A DNA stretch of 5,239 nucleotides from an uncultured Halomicronema sp. (lineage in GTDB: Bacteria; Cyanobacteriota; Cyanobacteriia; Phormidesmidales; Phormidesmidaceae). A model generated the notes under the pieces. The model had not been told where the DNA came from. It worked only from the letters and a program-made list of their open reading frames with translations, and ran no database searches. Position 1 is the stretch's first letter. Every line of letters begins with the position of its first letter. Both the position numbers and the translations under genes were made by a program. Below, one piece after another: positions 1-5,239 of the stretch. The DNA lies in assembly GCA_937897665.1 (NCBI GenBank), contig CALCPB010000946.1, positions 1-5,239 on the forward strand, in the 5' to 3' direction.

Positions 1-467
1 CGGCGATTAGTGTGGCCTGGTTTGCCCTTTTCAATGGGTTGAGTCGCCCGTTGTTTGGCTGGCTCAGCGATCGCTATCGCCCCCGCTACGTGGCGATAGC
101 CTCCTACGTCTTGATGCTGATCGCTTGCCAGATGATGCTCACGGCTCAGTCTGGTCAGGTCATCACCTATTTGATCGCTTTTTGCCTATTTTGGTTTTGC
201 CTGGGGGGCTGGCTGGCGATGGCCCCAGCGATCACCCTACGGTTGTTTGACCCCGAAAATTATGCCCAAAACTACGGTCTTGTCTTTTCGGCCTATGGGG
301 TGGGGGCACTCATCGGTACGCTGACGGCGGGGCAAATTCGCGATTGGTTTGGCAGCTATACCTATGCGTTTTATCCGATGGCGTTCTTGGCGGTCGTCGG
401 CATTGTGGTTGCCAGCATCATGTTGAAGCCTGATGCCCAGCGAACGCCACTGGATGACAGCCTCTAG
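1..467 (+). CDS. MFS transporter, OFA-like, C-terminal part (5' partial)
   Basis: The reading frame is open from the first bases of the window (A-I-S-V-A-W-F...), so the gene starts to the left and only about 154 C-terminal codons are present; the GTG at 12 is internal. The segment NGLSRPLFGWLSDR near its beginning matches the MFS motif A-type loop (G-x-x-S-D-R) between two membrane helices. It is followed by about four hydrophobic segments and the stretch FSAYGVGALIGTLTAGQ, a pattern familiar from the oxalate/formate antiporter (OFA) family. Such proteins move small organic anions across the cytoplasmic membrane; the substrate here cannot be told. The hydrophilic tail after the last helix ends at TAG 465-467. 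The gene converges on the coiled-coil gene with only 22 bp between stops and no evident terminator hairpin. MFS membership is secure, the OFA assignment less so. Confidence 0.88.
   Translation, partial: AISVAWFALFNGLSRPLFGWLSDRYRPRYVAIASYVLMLIACQMMLTAQSGQVITYLIAFCLFWFCLGGWLAMAPAITLRLFDPENYAQNYGLVFSAYGVGALIGTLTAGQIRDWFGSYTYAFYPMAFLAVVGIVVASIMLKPDAQRTPLDDSL
67..74. repeat. HIP1 octamer
   Basis: GCGATCGC lies within the codons for the S-D-R of the MFS loop motif; HIP1 is the highly iterated palindrome of cyanobacterial genomes. Confidence 0.9.
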
Positions 468-489
468 AGTGGGCAATCGCTGTCGAGTG

Positions 490-1179
490 CTACGGCGCTT
501 CTGCGTCTGGGGTCTCGGCTTCACCATTGGAGACATCTGACTGATTAATTAGCTGATCTTGCAGTTCATTCGTTTCTTGCAGGCGATCGGCGGCATCCCT
601 TTGCTCCGCTTGAACGTTTTGCTGTAGAGTGCCGATCGCCTGCTCCGCCGTATCAATTTGGCTCGTGGCTGAATTCAAAGTTTCATTGACTACTGCGGCA
701 TCGGTGCCGCGATTTTTCAGGCTTTCCAACTCTTGCCGCACCGTTTGCAGACTGGTTCGAGCCACCCCCAAATCTTGATTGGCCTGCTCCAGCTTTTGCT
801 GGGTTTCGGCATAGGAGGTCTGAACGTCTTGCAGACTATTGTTAACCTCTTGAATGGTGAGCGTTAGCTGAATCTCTTCTTCTAAGTTGTCCTTTTGAGA
901 TTGGAGAACTTCCACTTCAGCGGCGGGCTTCACCACATTCTCGACATAGAACCACAGCACGGGCACCCCAATTAAGACCGTCGCCAAGCCTTGAAAGCAA
1001 GCCTTAGTCAGTTGAGAGAAAAAAGAGGACTCCTGGTACCATTTGGTATCGATTTTGTCTCGCATCAAGGCTTCTTGGGCTCGAATACGCGCAATCTCAG
1101 CCTTAAGTTTCTCTTGCTCTAGTAACTTTAGACGTGCTTCTAAAGGAGCTTTTGTTTCTGGATTGGGCCGCTCACTCAT
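490..1179 (-). CDS. Uncharacterised single-pass membrane protein with long coiled coil
   Basis: The gene encodes 229 residues and I do not recognise a named family. Residues about 12-45 are a charged, heptad-like helix rich in K, E, R and A. One hydrophobic segment at about 62-80 (GLATVLIGVPVLWFYVE) is a probable membrane helix. Residues about 88-205 are rich in Q, E, L and N with regular hydrophobic spacing, nearly free of Pro and Gly, and most likely form a long coiled coil. The C-terminus is an acidic tail ending D-A-E-A-P. There is no signal peptide or catalytic motif. The composition suggests a membrane-anchored structural or scaffolding protein; orientation in the membrane is unclear. 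The ATG at 1177-1179 is the chosen start, with no clear Shine-Dalgarno sequence upstream. It is probably transcribed from its own promoter, because 288 bp separate it from the ATPase gene. Coding status is well supported by length and composition; function is unknown. Confidence 0.8.
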   Translation of the reverse strand: MSERPNPETKAPLEARLKLLEQEKLKAEIARIRAQEALMRDKIDTKWYQESSFFSQLTKACFQGLATVLIGVPVLWFYVENVVKPAAEVEVLQSQKDNLEEEIQLTLTIQEVNNSLQDVQTSYAETQQKLEQANQDLGVARTSLQTVRQELESLKNRGTDAAVVNETLNSATSQIDTAEQAIGTLQQNVQAEQRDAADRLQETNELQDQLINQSDVSNGEAETPDAEAP

Positions 1180-1467
1180 GCCATGTCGCTCTGAACTGGA
1201 CTCATAAAAAATAACTGCTGCATTCGTCAGTCATTTTAGTGGACAGCTGATGGAGTAGCGACTTTAGATATTTTCTATGGCCGCCACCCAGTGAAAGATG
1301 TCGAGACAACAAAAGCTGCATCGCCTATTCATCATCTAGCTTGAGCCGCCATCCACCTACCCAAAGTAAAGGATTTTGCCTCAAACTTCTTGATTAGATA
1401 GCTCTCTATCGAGGGGCCTGTTTTGAGCAATTCTTTGGCGGCATCCACTCACTCTCTGGGGGGCCAA
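1180..1467. other. Intergenic spacer, no gene seen
   Basis: This 288-bp stretch separates the ATPase stop from the coiled-coil gene start, both on the minus strand. I see no tRNA, convincing ORF or strong hairpin. A 5-bp stem (GATAG 1397-1401 with CTATC 1406-1410) lacks a T-run and is too weak to call a terminator. An A/T-rich patch at 1204-1216, reading TTATTTTTTATG on the minus strand, could contribute a -10 element for the coiled-coil gene, but no good -35 box pairs with it. Confidence 0.5.
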
Positions 1468-2250
1468 CTAATGCAATATTTGGGCGAGGAATTGTTGAGT
1501 GCGATCGCTTTTGGGATTTGTGAAAAATTCTTCAGGCGTGGCCGTTTCCACAATGAGACCATCTGCCATAAACACGATACGGTCGGCGACCTCGCGGGCA
1601 AAGCCGACTTCATGGGTGACGCAGACCATGGTCATGCCAGACTCAGCCAAACTGCGAATGGCATCTAGCACCTCGCGCACCATTTCGGGATCAAGGGCAG
1701 AGGTGGGTTCATCGAACAACATAATTTTAGGCTGCATGGCGAGGGCACGGGCGATAGCAACGCGCTGCTGTTGGCCCCACGATAGCTGTCCTGGATATTT
1801 TTGCGCCTGATCGAGAATGCCGACCCGCTCTAGCAGTTCGGCGGCGATCGCCTTGGCTTTTTCCTTTTTCCAGCCCCGCACATCCATGGGCGCGAGCATC
1901 ACGTTGTCCACCACTGACAGATGGGGAAACAGATTGAATTGCTGAAACACCATGCCGACTTCCCGGCGAATGGCGTCTACATTTTTCATCTTGGGCGTTA
2001 GGTGGATCCCATCGATTTCGATGCGACCTTTTTGGTACGTTTCCAGGGCATTAAAGGTGCGGATAAAAGTTGACTTGCCCGAGCCCGAAGGCCCCATAAT
2101 CACCACGACCTCGCCCCGGTTTACGGATAAACTACAGCCCTTGAGCACATGGAATTTGCCGTACCACTTCTCCAAATCTTGGACCTGAATGATCGGGGCG
2201 GCGTCTTGAATAGGGGGGCTGGTAGCGGTGGTAGCAGCGGGTTGGTGCAT
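1468..2250 (-). CDS. Polar amino acid ABC transporter, ATP-binding protein (GlnQ/HisP-like)
   Basis: This 260-residue protein is the cytoplasmic ATPase that powers the importer encoded just upstream. Visible motifs in order are the A-loop aromatic Y30, Walker [10 protein letters not shown] (53-61), Q-loop [10 protein letters not shown] (Q103), signature LSWGQQQR (156-163), Walker B IMLFDEP (176-182), D-loop SALD (184-187) and the H-loop VTHE (H213). The segments [15 protein letters not shown] and [12 protein letters not shown] are typical of the polar amino acid (PAAT) subfamily, and the length is normal. The signature is odd: the third position, normally Gly, is Trp158 (codon TGG, bases 1777-1779). 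A Pro/Ala/Thr-rich extension of about 19 residues precedes the first strand. The start is the ATG at 2248-2250, without a clear Shine-Dalgarno sequence; an internal start is possible but no better. It is the last gene of the set, 254 bp after the binding-protein gene. Substrate specificity cannot be read from this subunit. Confidence 0.95.
   Translation of the reverse strand: MHQPAATTATSPPIQDAAPIIQVQDLEKWYGKFHVLKGCSLSVNRGEVVVIMGPSGSGKSTFIRTFNALETYQKGRIEIDGIHLTPKMKNVDAIRREVGMVFQQFNLFPHLSVVDNVMLAPMDVRGWKKEKAKAIAAELLERVGILDQAQKYPGQLSWGQQQRVAIARALAMQPKIMLFDEPTSALDPEMVREVLDAIRSLAESGMTMVCVTHEVGFAREVADRIVFMADGLIVETATPEEFFTNPKSDRTQQFLAQILH
1501..1508. repeat. HIP1 octamer
   Basis: GCGATCGC lies near the 3' end of the ATPase gene, in the Ser-Asp-Arg codons close to its C-terminus. 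Confidence 0.9.
1844..1851. repeat. HIP1 octamer
   Basis: GCGATCGC falls in the Ala-Ile-Ala codons (residues 134-136) of the ATPase helical region. Confidence 0.9.
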
Positions 2251-2504
2251 GGTGGATGGGGGTGTGAAGAGCTTTGGCGGTGGGCGATGACCGGCACTTT
2301 ATGAATGCCTGGAAGCCATAGAGATTAGGGAACTGAGGGCATTAACGTAAAGCGAAGTCAGGAGGGAGCATCCAGAGAGAGGGGCGAGATGCTGACGACG
2401 AGATGGTCGCCCTGACCCAGATCCTGGCTTCGCGGATATTCTGGCCGGGGTGAAACTGTCGGGGCGTAGAGCCTGGCTAGGCCCCGACAAATCAGTCGCC
2501 GCGC
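2251..2504. other. Spacer between binding-protein and ATPase genes
   Basis: This 254-bp gap is unusually long for neighbouring subunit genes. It contains a strong stem-loop at 2457-2489, annotated separately. The rest holds only a 63-codon minus-strand frame (2299-2490) of Ser/Pro/Arg-rich, low-complexity character, which overlaps the hairpin and is probably not a gene. A weak minus-strand promoter-like pair, TTTACG then 18 nt then TAATCT, can be found upstream of the ATPase gene but is not convincing. Confidence 0.5.
2457..2489 (-). terminator. GC-rich stem-loop after the binding-protein gene (partial terminator or 3'-end stabiliser)
   Basis: TGTCGGGGC (2457-2465) pairs perfectly with GCCCCGACA (2481-2489). 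Inside, after a G/G mismatch, TAG/CTA adds three more pairs and leaves a 7-nt loop. On the minus-strand transcript the hairpin starts 15 nt after the binding-protein stop and about 206 nt before the ATPase start. The bases after it (GTTTCACCCC) are not a U-run, so it is not a classical intrinsic terminator. By position it more likely protects the upstream mRNA 3' end or causes partial termination, giving more binding protein than ATPase. Confidence 0.6.
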
Positions 2505-3428
2505 TTAAAAAGAAGGCACCTGTAGGGGCTCACCAAACCATTCTTGGGAGAGGCGATCGAAATCGCCAGAAAAGCGCTTGTGGCGAACGAACACATTAAT
2601 CCACTCCAGCATGTCTAAATCGCCCCGACGGACGCCGATATAACAGGGGGAATTTTTCATGACAAACTTGTTTGCCAGCCCGGCTGCGGGATTATCTTGA
2701 ATCACCTTACCGGCGATCGTGTTCCCTGTGGCAATCAGGTCAACTTGGTTGGCCAGCAGTGCTGAAACGGTGACGCTGTTGTCCTCAAAGCGCTTGATTT
2801 CCACCCCCTCAGGAGCCTTTTCCGAGACTTCTAGATCTTCTAAAGAGCCCTGGGTGACGCCGATACTATAACCGCCCAAGTCGTCATACCCCGCCACATT
2901 GGCATCGGCGGGGCCATAAATCCCCGAAAAGAAGGGGGCGTAGGGGGTCGATGAGAAGTAAATCGATTTGGCGCGCTCAGGGGTGGCCCCTAAGCTAGAA
3001 ATCACCAAATCAGCTCGGCCGGTTTGCAGATAGGGGAGGCGGTGCGTGCTCGTGACCGGAATCAGTTCAAGTTCAACTTCTAGGTCGGTGGCAATCAGCT
3101 TAGCGACTTCGATATCGTAGCCCTGGGGTTCACCGTCTGTACCGACCGAGCCAAAGGGCGGACTATCTTGAGGCACCGCGACCTTGAGCACCCCAGCACT
3201 TAACACGCTATCCAGGGTATTCCCGGCGGTGGTCACTTCACCGGTGGGGGCTTCGGCTTGGGCACTGGCCGCATCACTCGTCACCTCTTGGGAGGTAATC
3301 GATCCACCTGAGCAAGCGACGATGCCAACGGTCAGTAAACTACTGCACAAAATGGCCATGCGCGCCTTGCCCCAGGGGGAAGGCAGCCCCAGCTTTTGCC
3401 GGAGGGAACGAAACATTGAGTTGAACAT
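2505..3428 (-). CDS. Polar amino acid ABC transporter, substrate-binding lipoprotein (SBP family 3)
   Basis: This protein captures the solute outside the membrane and delivers it to the permeases. From the chosen start it has 307 residues. A basic N-terminus and hydrophobic stretch (24-38) end in the lipobox I-V-A-C with lipidation at Cys39, followed by an S/T/A/E-rich linker to about residue 70. The SBP family 3 domain follows, with LKVAVPQDSPPFG (81-93), GYDIEVAKLIA (103-113), the ligand-carboxylate Arg in TPERAK (R152), GVTQGS (190-195) and C-terminal LSQEWFGEPL. At position 235, in LIATGNT, there is Gly where GlnH and HisJ carry an Asp that holds the substrate amino group. I prefer the ATG at 3426-3428 because GAGGA lies 5 nt upstream. 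An ATG at 3434 and a GTG at 3440 are in frame but overlap that ribosome site. The substrate is probably an amino acid or relative, otherwise unknown. Confidence 0.93.
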   Translation of the reverse strand: MFNSMFRSLRQKLGLPSPWGKARMAILCSSLLTVGIVACSGGSITSQEVTSDAASAQAEAPTGEVTTAGNTLDSVLSAGVLKVAVPQDSPPFGSVGTDGEPQGYDIEVAKLIATDLEVELELIPVTSTHRLPYLQTGRADLVISSLGATPERAKSIYFSSTPYAPFFSGIYGPADANVAGYDDLGGYSIGVTQGSLEDLEVSEKAPEGVEIKRFEDNSVTVSALLANQVDLIATGNTIAGKVIQDNPAAGLANKFVMKNSPCYIGVRRGDLDMLEWINVFVRHKRFSGDFDRLSQEWFGEPLQVPSF

Positions 3429-3440
3429 ACACATCCTCAC
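3429..3440 (-). promoter_or_regulatory. Shine-Dalgarno sequence that decides the binding-protein start
   Basis: Read on the minus strand this is GTGAGGATGTGT, immediately before the ATG at 3428. The GAGGA core with a 5-nt spacer is the best ribosome binding site in the window. The two earlier in-frame start codons, GTG 3440 and ATG 3434, lie within or next to it, with no comparable site of their own. Confidence 0.6.
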
Positions 3441-3448
3441 AGGTAACT

Positions 3449-3479
3449 AAAACAAAACGCTGAATGATCGCTAGCAGCG
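3449..3479 (-). terminator. Weak terminator-like hairpin before the binding-protein gene
   Basis: On the minus strand CGCTG (3479-3475) can pair with CAGCG (3462-3458) across a 12-nt loop, followed at once by TTTTGTTTT (3457-3449). It lies between permease 2 and the binding-protein start. The stem is only 5 bp and the loop is large, so strong termination is unlikely. It may be a weak attenuator or chance. Confidence 0.25.
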
Positions 3480-3532
3480 GCATCGAAGTTGACGGATAGA
3501 GCCCCCACAACCGTTCACAGCCGGGCCGGAAG

Positions 3533-4186
3533 TTAGCCGCCGAAGGAGAACTGCTTTTCTAACCGGCGGCTCCACAGAGATAGGGGAAAGCAGAGACAAA
3601 AGTAGATTACCGCCGCCAGGGAATAGACCAGAAACGGTTGGAAGGTGACGTTACTAATCGATGAGGCCGATCGCGTCAGCTCGATAAAGCCAATCACCGA
3701 GGCGAGGGAGGTGCCCTTGATCACCTGCACCGCAAACCCGACCGTAGAGGGAATCGACAGCCGCACGGCCTGAGGCAAAATCACCTTCCGCAACTGCTTG
3801 AAATAGCCCAACCCCAAGGCTCTCGAGGCCTCCCACTGCCCCCTGGGCACCGCTTCCACGGAGCCGCGCCAAATGTCAGCCAGGTAGGCACTGGTATAGG
3901 TAGTCAGGGCAATGCTGGCGGCAGTCCAGGTGGAAAGGTTGAGGCCAAAGACGACCGAAATGCCGAAGAACATGAGAAATAACTGCATGATCAGGGGCGT
4001 GGCTTCAAAGAACTCGATGTAAAGCAGACTGAGACCTTTGAGCACCGGATTGGGAGAGATGCGCATCAGCATTAGCAGAAACCCGACGAGGCCGCCGCCA
4101 ACAAAGGCGATCGCAGAAAGGGCGATCGTCCATTTAGTGGCAATCAACAGGTTCGTCAGAATTTGCGTCAGGGTGAAATCTTGCAC
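3533..4186 (-). CDS. Polar amino acid ABC transporter permease (second subunit)
   Basis: This 217-residue inner-membrane permease is one half of the importer's channel. About five hydrophobic segments are visible, near residues 19-41, 54-80, 86-104, 145-165 and 185-205. The conserved cytoplasmic EAA loop, which couples to the ATPase, is E-A-S-R-A-L-G-L-G...I-L-P-Q-A at 119-140. The upstream FFEATPLIMQLF stretch and the length fit the HisM/GlnP permease family. The start is GTG (4184-4186), since the frame is open back only to the stop of permease 1 and no ATG lies in between; GGAA about 9 nt upstream may serve as a weak ribosome site. Only 18 bp separate it from permease 1, so the two are surely cotranscribed, and their divergent sequences point to a heterodimer. 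A 104-bp gap to the binding-protein start follows, with a possible weak hairpin. Substrate cannot be inferred. Confidence 0.94.
   Translation of the reverse strand: MQDFTLTQILTNLLIATKWTIALSAIAFVGGGLVGFLLMLMRISPNPVLKGLSLLYIEFFEATPLIMQLFLMFFGISVVFGLNLSTWTAASIALTTYTSAYLADIWRGSVEAVPRGQWEASRALGLGYFKQLRKVILPQAVRLSIPSTVGFAVQVIKGTSLASVIGFIELTRSASSISNVTFQPFLVYSLAAVIYFCLCFPLSLWSRRLEKQFSFGG
4107..4114. repeat. HIP1 octamer
   Basis: GCGATCGC falls in the Ala-Ile-Ala codons of the first membrane helix of permease 2. Confidence 0.9.
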
Positions 4187-4204
4187 GGGCTTAAATTCCG
4201 GGGG

Positions 4205-4879
4205 CTAGCGAATGTACTGCGTGAAGGCAAAAAACTTTTTCTGAACGCCGTAGGCAACGCCTTTAATCGTCCACACCAAGGCCACGTAAATGAGGGAATT
4301 CGCCATGTAAATCTCTAAGCTGCGGAACGTGCGGGACTGCAAATAATTGCCGACAAAGGTCAACTCTTCCGCCGAAATCTGAGACACGACACTGCTGAAC
4401 AGCACGGCAATGACAATCTGACTGATTAAGGCGGGATAGATTTTGCCGAGGGCAGGCAGCAAGATGATGTGGCGAAAAACCTGGAGTTTTTTGAAGCCTA
4501 GGGACATGCCCGCTTCGATTTGGCCTTTGTCGATGCCTTCGATGCCCGCCCGAATAATTTCGGTAGAGTACGCGCCAAAGTTAATCGCCAAGGCCAGCAC
4601 AGCAGCCTGCCAGGGAGACATGCGCACGCCGATACTGGGCAATCCGAAGAAGAAAAAGAACAGCTGGATTAAGAACGGCGTGTTGCGGAAGAATTCCACA
4701 TAGGCGGTGGCAATCCAGTTCAAGGCTCGATTACCGGAGGTTCTGGCCATAGCTCCGGCAATGCCCAACATCAGGCCTAGGGCGATCGCGACCACCACAA
4801 TCTGCAAGGTCAGGAAAACGCCTTGAATGAAAAATCCAACATTGTTCCAAACCACAGAAAACTGGGGGATGTAGTCCAT
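4205..4879 (-). CDS. Polar amino acid ABC transporter permease (first subunit)
   Basis: This 224-residue permease is the first gene of the operon and the partner of the following permease in the membrane channel. It has about five hydrophobic segments, including 18-43 and the very aromatic 69-80 (five consecutive Phe at 74-78). It carries the family signature VEFFRNTPFLIQLF (61-74) and the EAA loop at 122-143 (E-A-G-M-S-L-G-F...L-L-P-A). Length and motifs fit HisM/GlnP-type PAAT permeases. The ATG at 4877-4879 is the first possible start, as an in-frame TAG lies one codon upstream. There is no Shine-Dalgarno sequence, so translation may depend on a leaderless-like or AT-rich context, as in many cyanobacterial genes. 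The promoter and an operator-like palindrome lie upstream at 4892-4976. It shares the reading frame of permease 2 but is separated from it by a TAG stop and 18 bp. Confidence 0.94.
   Translation of the reverse strand: MDYIPQFSVVWNNVGFFIQGVFLTLQIVVVAIALGLMLGIAGAMARTSGNRALNWIATAYVEFFRNTPFLIQLFFFFFGLPSIGVRMSPWQAAVLALAINFGAYSTEIIRAGIEGIDKGQIEAGMSLGFKKLQVFRHIILLPALGKIYPALISQIVIAVLFSSVVSQISAEELTFVGNYLQSRTFRSLEIYMANSLIYVALVWTIKGVAYGVQKKFFAFTQYIR
4782..4789. repeat. HIP1 octamer
   Basis: GCGATCGC falls in the Ala-Ile-Ala codons of the first membrane helix of permease 1, mirroring its place in permease 2. Confidence 0.9.
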
Positions 4880-4891
4880 AGGCTAAGGTCA

Positions 4892-4920
4892 GTACGCTCT
4901 GTATACTGCATACAATGTAC
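4892..4920. promoter_or_regulatory. Operator-like palindrome upstream of the importer operon
   Basis: TGTAT (4900-4904) and ATACA (4910-4914) form a perfect inverted repeat around a 5-bp centre, 13 bp upstream of the first permease start at 4879. Two GTAC tetramers at 4892-4895 and 4917-4920 flank it almost symmetrically. The layout fits a dimeric transcription factor. It is not an NtcA site: no GTA-N8-TAC spacing is present. If the proposed promoter is right, the site lies in the 5' leader, where a bound repressor would block transcription. Confidence 0.4.
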
Positions 4921-4948
4921 GGGGCGTCCATATTGGAGATTGTGTAGT

Positions 4949-4976
4949 CCTATACGGTAAAGAATGGTTAGGGCAA
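4949..4976 (-). promoter_or_regulatory. Candidate promoter of the ABC importer operon
   Basis: On the minus strand TTGCCC (4976-4971) and TATAGG (4954-4949) are separated by 16 bp, each matching the sigma-70 consensus at four of six positions. Transcription would start near 4942, giving a leader of about 60 nt that contains the palindrome. It is the best pair I find upstream of the operon, but it is modest. Confidence 0.35.
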
Positions 4977-5076
4977 GTCGCTGGCGACCACCCCGAGTTG
5001 CGGTCAATCGTTGTCGATAAACCCGATCATGAACGAGGACTTCGCCAAACCTTGCCAGCGCTCATCCAAACTGCCG

Positions 5077-5113
5077 AAATTCCACTAGGCCAAGACACGG
5101 GCTAGTGGAATTT
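5077..5113. terminator. Perfect 12-bp inverted repeat (hairpin, possible bidirectional terminator)
   Basis: AAATTCCACTAG (5077-5088) and CTAGTGGAATTT (5102-5113) are exact reverse complements around 13 nt. After a G/G mismatch two further C-G pairs are possible. On the plus strand the 3' arm runs into TTTT, so the hairpin could stop transcripts of the remnant frame, whose TAG lies in that arm. On the minus strand it lies about 100 bp upstream of the importer promoter and could insulate it. It might instead be the end of a small mobile element. Confidence 0.5.
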
Positions 5114-5239
5114 TGGGGAGCATCGACCTCCTAAGCCCAATTGAGCGCTTCACAGTGCAGGGCGTCAGCGCGTATCGAGACCTTTTATCGCTCTTCAATG
5201 ACTTTAGGCAGAGGAAAACTTTTGAAGCACTGTATTAGG
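5106..5239. other. Right-edge sequence without a recognisable gene
   Basis: Only short frames occur here. A plus-strand frame open from 5089 to the TAG at 5236-5238 has no convincing start, and minus-strand frames are equally short. On the minus strand AGGAGG lies 3 nt before an ATG (5121-5123) opening a 12-codon frame that ends in the inverted repeat; whether it is translated is unknown. With 4880-5105 this completes a 360-bp stretch containing no intact gene. Confidence 0.4.

Larger units (their letters stand above)
4887..5105 (+). pseudogene. Start-less reading frame, probable gene remnant
   Basis: Between stops at 4884-4886 and 5103-5105 lies a plus-strand frame of 72 codons with no ATG or GTG. 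From about 4944 its translation looks protein-like (LYGKEWLGQVAGDHPELRS, then IVVDKPDHERGLRQTLPALI), with balanced composition. The stretch L-G-Q-V-A-x-D-H-P-E-L-R resembles the G-x-V-x-x-x-H-P-E-L pattern I know from the ketoreductase region of polyketide synthases, but this similarity is short and from memory. The frame overlaps the proposed promoter of the divergent importer operon, and its stop lies inside the 12-bp inverted repeat. It could be the tail of a decayed gene or a chance frame. Confidence 0.25.

Noticed and set aside
1397..1410. Terminator after the ATPase gene (GATAG/CTATC)
   Set aside because: The stem is only 5 bp, is 58 bp past the stop and is followed by no T-run.
1423..1810. 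Plus-strand ORFs opposite the ATPase gene
   Set aside because: They are antisense shadows of a gene with clear ABC motifs; their compositions do not look like protein families.
2299..2490. 63-codon minus-strand ORF between the binding-protein and ATPase genes
   Set aside because: It is Ser/Pro/Arg-rich with no recognisable motif or ribosome site, and overlaps the stem-loop.
3533..4879. Permeases 1 and 2 as one gene interrupted by a TAG stop (same reading frame)
   Set aside because: Each half is a full-length permease with its own EAA loop and about five helices, so two genes are the simpler reading; the shared frame has a one-in-three chance.
4880..4960. NtcA nitrogen-control site upstream of the importer
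   Set aside because: GTA and TAC triplets are frequent here, but the spacings found are 6, 7 or 9 bases, never the required 8.
1..5239. tRNA, rRNA, CRISPR array or insertion sequence
   Set aside because: No TPsiC-like GGTTCGA motif in a cloverleaf context, no spaced direct repeats and no transposase motifs were seen on either strand.

Overview
The window looks like chromosomal DNA from a cyanobacterium. Five copies of the HIP1 octamer GCGATCGC occur in 5.2 kb, a density typical of cyanobacterial genomes, and several genes lack a strong Shine-Dalgarno sequence, also common there. The genus cannot be fixed from the sequence alone; a filamentous Leptolyngbya-like lineage is only a guess.

Layout. 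Positions 1-467 (+) hold the C-terminal part of a major facilitator transporter that starts outside the window. It converges, with a 22-bp gap, on an uncharacterised gene (490-1179, -) for a single-pass membrane protein with a long coiled coil. A 288-bp spacer without a recognisable gene follows. Positions 1468-4879 (-) are a complete polar amino acid ABC importer (PAAT family), transcribed leftwards in the order permease 1 (4879-4205), permease 2 (4186-3533), lipoprotein substrate-binding protein (3428-2505), ATPase (2250-1468). The last 360 bp (4880-5239) contain the importer's probable promoter and a palindromic operator-like site. They also hold a start-less plus-strand reading frame that resembles a gene remnant and a perfect 12-bp inverted repeat.

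How the genes work together. The lipid-anchored binding protein captures a small polar solute, probably an amino acid, in the periplasm. The two different permeases form a heterodimeric channel, and a homodimer of the ATPase powers uptake. A GC-rich stem-loop lies 15 nt downstream of the binding-protein stop and before the ATPase gene. It would fit the usual need for more binding protein than ATPase. A weaker terminator-like hairpin lies between permease 2 and the binding-protein gene.

Assessment. The core is an ordinary transporter operon, and no clearly new system was found. The points most worth checking are the ATPase signature LSWGQ instead of LSGGQ, a missing ligand-contact aspartate in the binding protein, the intra-operon stem-loop, the operator-like palindrome, and the gene remnant with its inverted repeat at the right edge.
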